In this document: in pieces, positions 25,411-33,629 of the stretch | How positions within the stretch are numbered: position 1 is the first letter of the stretch | Layout: the number at the start of each line of letters is the position of its first letter | Origin: Bacteroidales bacterium | GTDB lineage: Bacteria > Bacteroidota > Bacteroidia > Bacteroidales > JAADJA01 | Length of the DNA stretch: 46,977 bases | Reading direction: 5' to 3' | Assembly (NCBI GenBank): GCA_030596605.1 | Contig: JAUVJI010000013.1 | Coordinates: 1 to 46,977 of the forward strand | Notes under the pieces: model-generated | What the model saw: only the letters and a program-made list of their open reading frames with translations | Database searches by the model: none | What the model was told of the DNA's origin: nothing | Program-made: the position numbers and the translations under genes

Positions 25411-25887
25411 ATGATGAAAAAATTACATTTTTTATTAGCCGGTTTACTGTTATCGGTTTTTATTGCAAATGCACAGGTGGGTGCAGAGCCAAAAACAACT
25501 GATAATTATTACTTCAGTAAGAATGTGGAAGGTACCATTGAATCAGTAACTATGGCATTGAAAGAAAGCTTAAAAGCAGAGGGATTTGATGTGGTTACAG
25601 AAATGGATATGGATAAAACGCTCAAAGAAAAAATTGAAGTGAATTTTAAGCCATATCGTATTTTTGGAGTTTGTAATGCAACTTACGCCTATAAAATTTT
25701 ACGTGTTGACGAAAACATTGGGGTGTTTTTGCCTTGCAAAATGGTTTTAAAGCAAATGGATGAAAAAACTGTAGAAGTAGTTTCTTTAAACCCCTCGGCT
25801 TTAATGCAGATGATGGGCAATATGGATTTAATACAAGTTGCTGATCAGGTTACCTTAAAATTAAAAAGAGTGGTTGAAAATCTGTAA
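25411..25887 (+). CDS. Exported DUF302 domain protein
   Basis: A 158-residue protein with signal peptide (cleavage after NAQ, about residue 21) and one DUF302 domain (about 40-150). Family signatures are seen: SVEEA-like TIESVTMALKESLKAEGF, the central VCNATYAYKIL, and GVFLPCKMVL with its conserved cysteine. The fold is known; the biochemical role is not. DUF302 genes are often found beside sulfur- or metal-related genes, and here the neighbours are a DsrE relic and a metal-efflux operon, but no operon link is shown. The start may be either of two adjacent ATGs. A good terminator follows. Confidence 0.88.
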   Translation: MMKKLHFLLAGLLLSVFIANAQVGAEPKTTDNYYFSKNVEGTIESVTMALKESLKAEGFDVVTEMDMDKTLKEKIEVNFKPYRIFGVCNATYAYKILRVDENIGVFLPCKMVLKQMDEKTVEVVSLNPSALMQMMGNMDLIQVADQVTLKLKRVVENL

Positions 25888-25905
25888 AAAGAAAAAGCAG
25901 GATAT

Positions 25906-25944
25906 AAAGGTTATCAATTGTCAAAGTTGGTAACCTTTTTTTAT
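25906..25944 (+). terminator. Terminator of the DUF302 gene
   Basis: A 12-bp stem (25906-25917 with 25927-25938, one G-T pair) has a 9-base loop and is followed by a long T-rich run. The 3' end of the convergent minus-strand gene reaches 25941, so the two convergent genes share this region. Confidence 0.8.
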
Positions 25945-27758
25945 TTTTTTAAAATCAACTCCCGATACTTTTTATCATTCCAAATATCCACCATTTCTTT
26001 AAAATCTGCAAATGATGAAACAGGAACTGTATTTGTCGAAACCCTCAACATTCGTTTCACAACAATCGTATTTTCTTCTTGTACTATGGAAATTAGAACC
26101 TCTCCAAAATCAGATGTAACTTCAATGTTTTCAACAGGATTAACCAGTTTCACATCTTCCGGTAACATGATAGTGAAATCATAATGTTCAGAAACCGGAA
26201 ATGGAATTTCAAATTCAGTATCCCGATTTGGATTTAGATAATTGATGTGCCAGTTCTCCGCTCCGTTTTTACAATTGGGTAATTCAAAAAAGTAATAATT
26301 GGATTGATTTCGCAATGAATCTTTCTTTTCAAAATTATACTTAATGCTGGATCTCACCTGAGCACAATTAACCAGCTCAAAAGATTTAATATCCCCTTTG
26401 GAAAGTCCTCCCCCTATTAATTTTTTCAAATGACTGCTGTCTTCTATTATTTTGTAATAAGGATTAGCTTTTTCGAATATTGTTAATTCAACATTTCCTG
26501 TTAATTTCATGTTAGAATCCAATATCATTTCTCCTGTCATGCTTACCTGGTTTTCATAATTTTCTGTATTTGTAAAAACGTTCAGTTTGGAAGGATTTAA
26601 TTCAAGCATGGTGTTCCCTGTCAGGGAGTAAATAAGATTTTGTTCTGTTGTTGCAGTTGGGGAAAGGATCATTTGTTTATCATCATAAGGATTGACCTGT
26701 ACGTAATAATTTGAAATCTGATCTAAGCAACCGATGTTTTCATCGCTTAAATTTGATGGAATGACGGCCAGTGGTTCGGCATGAATTCCTGCCTCTCTGA
26801 ATAAAGTAACCAGTAAAATACTTTTTTCAAATGGTGTGCCGCCATTACTTTTCCAAACATCGATGGGATGCCTCGCTAAGTAACGTGAATAAACAGCGGG
26901 TACTTTATAAGTGTTTAATTCATCAGCTACCAATTTTTGTATTTTCAAAATCCGGGATCGCAAATCTGTTGAATCTTCTTTTATTTCACTCAAGGCATCC
27001 TGCATGTCTTTATCAGCTTTGTAATTCAGTGCATCCTGGTTGGATAAAAACTGATGGGCTTCAGATAAGTTAAATGTACTGAATACAAATCGTGGTAAGT
27101 GATTTTGATTATGAGGCTGATAATATTCATGCGACATCTCTTTAATCCCTTTAAAAGTAAACTTGTATTCATTAAACCCTTCCGATTCTGAAATTTCAGG
27201 ACCGGTTCTCAAATTAAATACACGGTAATGTAAATTTTTGTTTGCAGGAACTTTTACCAAAATAATTTCTTCCATAACAGGCGAAGACTCCGTAATCAGA
27301 TTATCTGCCATAAATTCAGGATAAAATCCATTTTCGGTATGAATTGTATAATCCAGTTCAATTACAGCATCCAACTCCAGGCCGGCATGGGTAACAACCA
27401 TTTCACGAAGATGGTTAAAATAGGGTGCATTTGCAGCAAACCGGGGTAATACTTCATTAAAAGCGTTATCGGGAGAAGGAACTACTTTACCGTCCTTCTG
27501 TATAACAATAGCTTTATTGATCTTTAATTCCTGGAAATTCGGATCATAGACTATAAAAGTCTCTCCATACAAGCGATTAAAAGAATAATGTGTATTCAGT
27601 TTTAGTTTTTTATAATAATGAAAATCCATACTGCCATCTTCATTCAAGGTATACTCCTTGATAATTTGCACATAAGTGGCATCAGACTTTGGTTGTTGGG
27701 CAATTACTCCTAAACTGAATACGGTAGCTAAAACAACGACTATTATTTTTTTCATCAT
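25941..27758 (-). CDS. DUF3857 / transglutaminase-fold exported protein, catalytic residues lost
   Basis: Exported protein of about 605 residues. I choose the ATG at 27758 (MMKKIIVVVLATVFSLGVIA signal peptide, cleavage after AQ). The longer frame to 27788 would overlap the upstream gene and has no signal form. The N-terminal DUF3857 beta-sandwich (about 50-230) is followed by a transglutaminase-like domain (about 260-370) and a C-terminal beta domain. At the usual Cys site the sequence reads GGTPFEKSILLVTLFREAGI with no cysteine, and the His and Asp positions are also replaced (SNYYVQVNPYD, ILSPTA). It is therefore probably a non-enzymatic paralogue of the upstream gene, 13 bases away, and the two form an operon. 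Confidence 0.85.
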   Translation of the reverse strand: MMKKIIVVVLATVFSLGVIAQQPKSDATYVQIIKEYTLNEDGSMDFHYYKKLKLNTHYSFNRLYGETFIVYDPNFQELKINKAIVIQKDGKVVPSPDNAFNEVLPRFAANAPYFNHLREMVVTHAGLELDAVIELDYTIHTENGFYPEFMADNLITESSPVMEEIILVKVPANKNLHYRVFNLRTGPEISESEGFNEYKFTFKGIKEMSHEYYQPHNQNHLPRFVFSTFNLSEAHQFLSNQDALNYKADKDMQDALSEIKEDSTDLRSRILKIQKLVADELNTYKVPAVYSRYLARHPIDVWKSNGGTPFEKSILLVTLFREAGIHAEPLAVIPSNLSDENIGCLDQISNYYVQVNPYDDKQMILSPTATTEQNLIYSLTGNTMLELNPSKLNVFTNTENYENQVSMTGEMILDSNMKLTGNVELTIFEKANPYYKIIEDSSHLKKLIGGGLSKGDIKSFELVNCAQVRSSIKYNFEKKDSLRNQSNYYFFELPNCKNGAENWHINYLNPNRDTEFEIPFPVSEHYDFTIMLPEDVKLVNPVENIEVTSDFGEVLISIVQEENTIVVKRMLRVSTNTVPVSSFADFKEMVDIWNDKKYRELILKK

Positions 27759-27771
27759 CCTGATTTTAAAT

Positions 27772-29736
27772 TTAATTTTCGCTCTCAATTCTTAATATCA
27801 CAGGTTCATTGGCCATCTTATTTTGTGAAGCAACAGCTTCCCTGAATGAACCCCAGTCATCCGGCTCATAAATTCGTTTCTTGAACTTTAAATTAGCGCC
27901 GACCGTAAGCTTATTATCTTCAATTGTAAAATTTCCTTTAAAAGAAGCGCCGGTTCCACTCATATCTGTTATAGCAGGAAAATATTCAACCGAAACACTG
28001 TCAGGTAGTGTAATTGTTTCATAAAGTTGAACATGCCTGGTGCATCTATCCCTGAAATTATATTTCCGTTCTTTCAGGTCAGTTTTAAAGTACAAATGCG
28101 ACATTGCCCTTTTGAAAATATTGGAAACTACCAATGGGGTGAAAATTATCTCCTCCTTAGTAATAATGGCATATTCAGGAATTTCATATTTTATTTTGAT
28201 ATGCAATGATTCCGATTGGTAGCTGTAAGGTGCGCTATATTCCATTTCAGTAATTTGTGCCCTTGGATGAACCCTTAAAAGTTCATTTTCAAGTGTGTGG
28301 TTCCAATTGCTGATATAGTTACTGGTATACATCCGTCTGATAGAAACGTCAGATTGACCCTCAGCATCAATTGTAAACTCTCCTGTTAAAGTGCCATCTC
28401 TTTTTATTTCTGATGAACCCTTAATTTTCAGGTAATGATTTTTAGGGTCAGAAAGGGGTGTGATCATAAGATCGGCCCCTTCCGGGACACCCATCAGGTA
28501 ATTTTGCTGTTGCTCCAGGCTCGACCAGAGTTCCCGCACAAATGGCACCCAGGTCGGATCAAGAATGTGGTATTCACCATCTGATAATTTAGCGATCGTA
28601 ACACTATGATTAAACTGATCTGCAGGAATGTAATCAATACGCGATCCTGCCATGGTCATGGCTGCATACGATTCAAATCCTGCTGCACGAAGCATGGTGA
28701 TCAGCATCCCTGCTTTATCTTTACAAACACCGCAACGATCAGAAAAGGTCATGTCTCCTTTATGTAAAGTGAATCCCTCTCCACATCCCATCGAAAGACC
28801 TGAGTACCTGATGTTGTCGGCAACCCAGTGGGTTAACAGGGAAATAGAATCCATCTCATTAGTTGCTCCCTCAAGTATTTCAGCTACTTTGGCATCTATA
28901 TCAGGAGTTGATTCGAAACTGCCAAAATCCTCATTTACACCATAAAACCATTTTGACTTGGCATTCCAATCTGGGCTTGTTGATAACAGTAATTTTGGAA
29001 ATTCATCCGAACTGGCAACCATACGGGGTTCCCGTTTAGGTTGCGAATAATCAGATTTGGTGAAAGTATAGATCATTTTATCCCCATTGGGAACTATTGA
29101 CGAGCGAGCCTCCCCATTATAAAACTCATATTGTAACAATTTATCCTTTGGCAACTTAAGCTGATAAACTTTTTCAATAACAGGTTCATTGCTCCAGAAT
29201 TCAACAATATCGTAATAGTGCCCTCTCATGGGGGGAATATACCTTTCATCCTCCCCCTCTTCTTGCAGCAAAGCATAGGTAAATCCTTTTCTGAACATAA
29301 AGATCTCTATGGCATCTCCAGGATTCAGCCTGCCAACTTCTATCATTTTTTCTCTGGCACCCCAATATATGTAGCGTGCAGGAGCTGGATAATCCATCAC
29401 TTTGGTCATATCCAACTCCTCAGTTTCACCTGATTTGCGATATATTTTCACACCTTTAATATCAACATATGCTGACAATGGATCATAACCAAATTTGATG
29501 ACAGCATTGTTTTTTGCTCCCTTAGCAGATAATATTTTTATTAGCTTGTGAATGTTCACATAGCTCAATCCGCTTTCCATTACATCCACAACGGTACTAT
29601 CAAATATGATCAATTCGGATTTTCCTGGGTAATCTTCAATGTTTCCCGATTTATTAATTAGCGCTTTGATTTCAGGATTTGCAAACAATGAAAAACCAAA
29701 AATCATTACAAACAGGTAAAGAAATAATTTTCTCAT
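27772..29736 (-). CDS. DUF3857 / transglutaminase-like exported protein, intact triad
   Basis: Exported protein of 654 residues with a signal peptide (MRKLFLYLFVMIFGFSLFA). The DUF3857 domain spans about 35-240. The transglutaminase core is at about 280-400 with a full catalytic triad: Cys338 in RCGVCKDKAGML, His377 in FNHSVT and Asp393 in ILDPTW. A C-terminal DUF3858-like beta domain follows. Such periplasmic proteins are common in Bacteroidota; whether they act as proteases, peptide N-glycanase-like enzymes or cross-linkers is unknown. It is the first gene of a two-gene operon with its degenerate paralogue. Confidence 0.9.
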   Translation of the reverse strand: MRKLFLYLFVMIFGFSLFANPEIKALINKSGNIEDYPGKSELIIFDSTVVDVMESGLSYVNIHKLIKILSAKGAKNNAVIKFGYDPLSAYVDIKGVKIYRKSGETEELDMTKVMDYPAPARYIYWGAREKMIEVGRLNPGDAIEIFMFRKGFTYALLQEEGEDERYIPPMRGHYYDIVEFWSNEPVIEKVYQLKLPKDKLLQYEFYNGEARSSIVPNGDKMIYTFTKSDYSQPKREPRMVASSDEFPKLLLSTSPDWNAKSKWFYGVNEDFGSFESTPDIDAKVAEILEGATNEMDSISLLTHWVADNIRYSGLSMGCGEGFTLHKGDMTFSDRCGVCKDKAGMLITMLRAAGFESYAAMTMAGSRIDYIPADQFNHSVTIAKLSDGEYHILDPTWVPFVRELWSSLEQQQNYLMGVPEGADLMITPLSDPKNHYLKIKGSSEIKRDGTLTGEFTIDAEGQSDVSIRRMYTSNYISNWNHTLENELLRVHPRAQITEMEYSAPYSYQSESLHIKIKYEIPEYAIITKEEIIFTPLVVSNIFKRAMSHLYFKTDLKERKYNFRDRCTRHVQLYETITLPDSVSVEYFPAITDMSGTGASFKGNFTIEDNKLTVGANLKFKKRIYEPDDWGSFREAVASQNKMANEPVILRIESEN

Positions 29737-29915
29737 ATAATATTATGCTAAAATTTAAAGATCGTAAAACTAAGAAAATAATAGGAAAGTTTATTTGAAG
29801 TTTATTATCAATAGTTTAATAAAGTATCATTTTTTAATACAATATGGCTATCCAATAAACTCAAAGACAAATATTTTCAAGCTTTTGAAATTATTAAAAG
29901 TTTTCAACATTTCCA

Positions 29916-29945
29916 TTTGGTAATCTCATTATATACCTATCTTTG
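29916..29945 (+). promoter_or_regulatory. Bacteroidota-type promoter of the OmpA-like/TPR lipoprotein gene
   Basis: TTTG at 29916-29919, 18 bases, then TATCTTTG at 29938-29945, a full -7 match. The start of transcription would be near 29952, about 37 bases before the ATG at 29989. Confidence 0.68.
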
Positions 29946-29988
29946 CAGCAATTAAATGATCATGTATCAACTAAAATTTTATATCATT

Positions 29989-31731
29989 ATGAAAAAATCT
30001 AGACGTATTTTTCAATTATTAGGTTTAGTAGCTGCGATTTTTTTGATCAGCAGTTGTATTACTACCAAATTACCCGACACCTATCAGGTTGAACCGGAAG
30101 TGCTGGAAGCCAAGGGGGAGAATGTTACATTTACAGTTAACGGAACCATTCCTGAAAAGACATTTCACAAAAAAGCTGTTGTTGAGTTTACACCTTTTAT
30201 TAAGTATAATGGCGAAACAAAAGAGTTAACAAAATTTGTACTCAGGGGTGAAAAGACTGAAGGAGAAGGTACTGTTATCAATTCAAAAACAGGTGGGAGT
30301 TTTTCATACAGCGAAACTTTTCCTTATACAGAAGAAATGCGGGCTGCCGAGCTTTATGTAAATGCAACTGTGACCAAAGGTGGAAAAGTAGTAGAATACA
30401 ATGACATTAAACTGGCCGACGGTATTATTGAAACTTTTAAAAATATTGTTCATGATGAAGAGTTGATATATGCCCCTTCTGGATATGAGAAAGTTACCGT
30501 CATTTCGGAAATGGCAACAGTTTATTTCAAGGTGAATATGGCCAACATCAACATGAACCTTCCACTTAATAAATCGGATGAAGCCAAAGCAGAGATGCAA
30601 AATCTTCATGAATTTATGATGAAAGGTTGGGAGATTAAAGATATCAATATTGATGCATGGGCTTCTCCGGAAGGTGAAATTAATTTCAATGAGAACCTGG
30701 CAGATGACAGGTCGGAATCAGTTCAGAAGTATATGGAAAGCCATGTAAAGAAAATGAATAAGAAAATGGCCAAAGAAATGGGTGTTGATGTCTCTGAGAT
30801 AGAGCAGGAGATTAATTATCTGGCTAAGGGACACGGCGAAGACTGGGATGGATTTATGAGTTCTGTGAAAAATTCAAACCTGGAAGATAAAAGCATGATC
30901 CTTAATGTCATCAATGCTCAGTCCGATGTAAACAAAAGGGAAGAAGAGATCAGGAATATGACTCTCATCTATAAAGAAATAGAGGATGATATTTTACCTC
31001 CTCTGCGTCGTGCTGATTTAGTGGTAAATTGCTTTGAACCAAAACGTACTGATGAGGAAATAGCAAAATTGGCTGTTACAAGCCCCGATTCTTTAAATTA
31101 TAAAGAAATATTGTATGCCGCAACACTTACTGAGGATCCGGAAGTAAGGTATACCATTTATAAGTCTGCTTTTACAAATCCTGATCGCGACTGGAAAGCA
31201 TATAACAATGCAGCTGCCGAAGCACTGGTTCTGCGCAAAAAAGATGAAGCCACAAACTTACTTGTTCAAGCTGAAAAATTATCAGCAAAGAATGGTAAAA
31301 TTGAAAACAATATGGGTGTTTTAGCTTGCCACAATGAAGATTATAAAGCTGCTGAACAGCATTTCCTGAATGCTATGGGGTATGGTGAAGATGAAAATTA
31401 TAACCTCGGTGTTGTGGCTATCCAAAAAGGTGACTATACAAAAGCACTGAATTATTTCAAAGGGATTGATTGTAATCACAATGTAGCCCTTGCGCAAATG
31501 TTATCAGGAAATATGAATGATGGCTTGAAAAATCTGAAATGCGCTCCTGAAGGACCAAAGACCAATTATATGCTTGCCGTATATGGTGCAAGGACAAATG
31601 ATGATGCCATGGTAATAGAGTATCTAGGAAAAGCAATTGCCAAATGCAAGCATCAAAAAGAACAAGCAAAAACTGACAGGGAATTTCTGAAATATTTTGA
31701 TAATCCCGAGTTTAAAGCCTTAGTTGAATAA
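29989..31731 (+). CDS. Lipoprotein with OmpA-like segment and TPR repeats
   Basis: Predicted periplasmic or outer-membrane lipoprotein of 580 residues. I choose the ATG at 29989, which starts MKKSRRIFQLLGLVAAIFLI with lipobox SSC. Earlier in-frame ATGs at 29956 and 29962 follow too closely on the promoter. An N-terminal beta-rich region (about 25-180) precedes an OmpA/peptidoglycan-binding-like stretch, INIDAWASPEGEINFNENLADDRSESVQKYM (about 215-245), and long helices. TPR-type repeats fill the last third (NAAAEALVLRKKDEATNLL, NNMGVLACHNEDYKAAEQHFLNA, YNLGVVAIQKGDYTKALNYF). Proteins of this make-up in Bacteroidota anchor envelope complexes to peptidoglycan; a PorE-like role is one possibility but is not shown. 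It is monocistronic with a good terminator. Confidence 0.83.
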   Translation: MKKSRRIFQLLGLVAAIFLISSCITTKLPDTYQVEPEVLEAKGENVTFTVNGTIPEKTFHKKAVVEFTPFIKYNGETKELTKFVLRGEKTEGEGTVINSKTGGSFSYSETFPYTEEMRAAELYVNATVTKGGKVVEYNDIKLADGIIETFKNIVHDEELIYAPSGYEKVTVISEMATVYFKVNMANINMNLPLNKSDEAKAEMQNLHEFMMKGWEIKDINIDAWASPEGEINFNENLADDRSESVQKYMESHVKKMNKKMAKEMGVDVSEIEQEINYLAKGHGEDWDGFMSSVKNSNLEDKSMILNVINAQSDVNKREEEIRNMTLIYKEIEDDILPPLRRADLVVNCFEPKRTDEEIAKLAVTSPDSLNYKEILYAATLTEDPEVRYTIYKSAFTNPDRDWKAYNNAAAEALVLRKKDEATNLLVQAEKLSAKNGKIENNMGVLACHNEDYKAAEQHFLNAMGYGEDENYNLGVVAIQKGDYTKALNYFKGIDCNHNVALAQMLSGNMNDGLKNLKCAPEGPKTNYMLAVYGARTNDDAMVIEYLGKAIAKCKHQKEQAKTDREFLKYFDNPEFKALVE

Positions 31732-31755
31732 TTGATCAATAAAACCATAAATACG

Positions 31756-31784
31756 AACCCCGGAATTTATTTCGGGGTTTTTTT
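31756..31784 (+). terminator. Terminator of the TPR lipoprotein gene
   Basis: A 7-bp G+C-rich stem AACCCCG/CGGGGTT (31756-31762 with 31773-31779) can extend inward by three weaker pairs and is followed by a T-run. Confidence 0.85.
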
Positions 31785-31907
31785 GTGTCATGTCGTATCC
31801 TTTTATCTTCCAGCCTTTAAGCAGGCGCTCGGCTCCAGCCGAGTGACTGATACTCTGTTACCTGAAATACAATGCCAAGTATTCAACTGTAATTTTTTAA
31901 ATAAAAA

Positions 31908-31958
31908 TACATTGGCAAATTTTGTGTGCTGGAATTACGGGAGGTTGACTTGTGACAG
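31908..31958 (+). repeat. Direct repeat copy A (flanks hydrolase-TPR locus)
   Basis: The sequence from TACATTGGC to GGTTGACTTGTGACAG is repeated at 33481-33533. Over the last 39 bases 33 positions agree, with 16 identical bases at the end (GGTTGACTTGTGACAG). Together the copies bracket the hydrolase-TPR locus. Confidence 0.7.
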
Positions 31959-31980
31959 TAGCTTTAGTTTTTACAAAAGA

Positions 31981-32274
31981 TCAAATCAGTTCTTTAAGTA
32001 CCTTTTTTCCATTCTCGTTTTTAGGATTTAATGTTATGGATTTGTTATAGTTTTCTTTCGCTTTTTCTATATTCCCGTTTTTTAAACAGGCTTCCCCTAA
32101 ACTATCATATACATTCCATGAATCGGGATAAGCATCAACATTCATTTCAAATAAACTTATGGCCTCTTCGTATGCCTCTTTTCCTAAATAGGTATAGCCC
32201 AGGTTGTTCATCCCGATTTCTGTAAATAGAAATTTACCCTGGTTTTCCTGTTTAAAACTAAAGTAATATTCCAT
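31981..32274 (-). pseudogene. TPR C-terminal part of an interrupted hydrolase-TPR fusion
   Basis: A 97-residue TPR protein: MNNLGYTYLGKEAYEEAISLF, YPDSWNVYDSLGEACLKNGNIEKAKENY and SITLNPKNENGKKVL are two to three TPR units. Such units usually form the C-terminal tail of Bacteroidota serine hydrolases. The frame is the same as that of the upstream alpha/beta hydrolase; only a TAA at 32293-32295 and six sense codons (reading QGVKKA) separate them. The likeliest reading is one fused gene split by a nonsense change. An AAGGAG 11 bases before the ATG could still allow separate translation, so it may be expressed as a small TPR protein. Confidence 0.65.
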
Positions 32275-32292
32275 CGCTTTTTTTACTCCTTG

Positions 32293-33414
32293 TTAATCAA
32301 TCATTCTGAAATAAGCTTTTTCATTTTCAAAAAGTATTTCCTGTGGACTTATTATTTTATTAGCCTGTATTTTCCATTTATTTAAATTTTCTTCCGGGGC
32401 AGGACTTAGGTTAATTGCAAATTCTTTTAAAGTGGAAAAAAATAATTCTGGTTCATCACAATATATACTATGCCCCGAATTTTCAAACATTACAAATTGT
32501 GCATTGGGATGGTTTTGATTGAAAATCTGAGCTTTGTTTTCTGACCATGTTAAGTCCCATTTGCCTTCACATATCAAAGTGGGAACAGGGCAATTTTCAA
32601 ACACATGTTTAAAGTCAAATTTACCATAACTATTACCCATTGTGCGATTAAATCCATCATCATTTACCCATTCGTATAAAGCTCCCCGGAAAAGTTCTTC
32701 TTTTGTAGGTTTGTAATAGTTCTGTCGTTTCCAATCGCCATTTAAATTTTTATTTACAAGAAGTTGAGTTAAGTTTAATTCACCTTTATTATGCAAAGCA
32801 TAAATCTCATTTATTTTATCTGATTCTTCCTCGCTGATAAAATCATATTGCCTCGTATCATTGAGCATCTCATCCTGTAAAAGAGTGGCCGAACCAATCA
32901 ATACCATTCCCAAAACATTTTCCGGATAAGTGGTGGTATAGTACTGTGCCAATGCCCCACCATACGAATAGCCACATACAATCCATTTGTCAATGCCAAG
33001 TTTTTGCCTGAGTTTTTCCAGATCATCAACTGCCTGCCTGAAAGAATAGCCATCCGCTTTTTCAAAATCTGATTGTCCGCAACCTCTCTGGTCATAATAT
33101 ATTACTTTACAATATTGTTTTGCCCTGGAAAACCATGGATGAAAACAATGATGTGTTCCTCCGGGCCCACCGTTGATCAATACAAAAGGAATTCCTTCTC
33201 CCTCAATCTCACAATAAAGTTTGCAATCTCCAATATCCACAAATTGTTTTTCCCCTTTAAATTCATCACAAAGCCTTGGCAGTACCGGAATATAATAATG
33301 GATACTGTCTTCAATAAAAGAGATGTTTTCCAAAACAGTTTCTCTTTTAATAGCTGCATCCTGACAGGATTGAATGGCTAAAATGAGTACGATTAAATAT
33401 ATGATTTTTTTCAT
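32293..33414 (-). CDS. Alpha/beta hydrolase, proline-iminopeptidase-like lipoprotein
   Basis: Exported hydrolase of 373 residues. The signal peptide ends in lipobox IQSC (Cys17). The S33-type alpha/beta-hydrolase fold spans about 50-330, with oxyanion motif NGGPGG, nucleophile elbow GYSYGGA, Asp in CEGKWDLTW and His in NSGHSIYCDEP, matching proline iminopeptidases and related esterases. About 40 further residues follow, ending FRMID at a TAA, beyond which the same frame continues into a TPR segment, so the protein may be a truncated form of a larger fusion. Similar 50-base repeats lie on both sides of the locus. Substrate unknown; peptide N-terminal proline is only the family default. Confidence 0.87.
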   Translation of the reverse strand: MKKIIYLIVLILAIQSCQDAAIKRETVLENISFIEDSIHYYIPVLPRLCDEFKGEKQFVDIGDCKLYCEIEGEGIPFVLINGGPGGTHHCFHPWFSRAKQYCKVIYYDQRGCGQSDFEKADGYSFRQAVDDLEKLRQKLGIDKWIVCGYSYGGALAQYYTTTYPENVLGMVLIGSATLLQDEMLNDTRQYDFISEEESDKINEIYALHNKGELNLTQLLVNKNLNGDWKRQNYYKPTKEELFRGALYEWVNDDGFNRTMGNSYGKFDFKHVFENCPVPTLICEGKWDLTWSENKAQIFNQNHPNAQFVMFENSGHSIYCDEPELFFSTLKEFAINLSPAPEENLNKWKIQANKIISPQEILFENEKAYFRMID

Positions 33415-33480
33415 CTCTGTAAAGCTTGTTAATTAAAATGCCTGACTTCTTTTAGGCTCAATAAAAGTATCAATTTTAAC

Positions 33481-33533
33481 TACACTGGCGCAAGTCTTGT
33501 GTGTTGGATTTGTGGGTGGTTGACTTGTGACAG
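33481..33533 (+). repeat. Direct repeat copy B (flanks hydrolase-TPR locus)
   Basis: The second copy of the repeat at 31908-31958 (TACACTGGCGC to GGTTGACTTGTGACAG). It lies just upstream of the hydrolase start. Confidence 0.7.
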
Positions 33534-33575
33534 AGTTTAATTATATATTCAATAATGGTGTGGTAAGTAATCCAA

Positions 33576-33616
33576 GGTACAAGTCTCGCCATTGCTAAAC
33601 CCTAGCTGGAAGACTT
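33576..33616 (+). repeat. Repeat copy downstream of the ROCO gene
   Basis: A 41-base sequence, GGTACAAGTCTCGCCATTGC to GGAAGACTT, with inverted ends AAGTCT / AGACTT. A related copy lies at 36391-36431 on the other side of the ROCO gene. The left 21 bases agree at 18 positions and the right 10 at 9, while the middle differs. Confidence 0.55.
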
Positions 33617-33629
33617 TCGCCTGTTGGGT

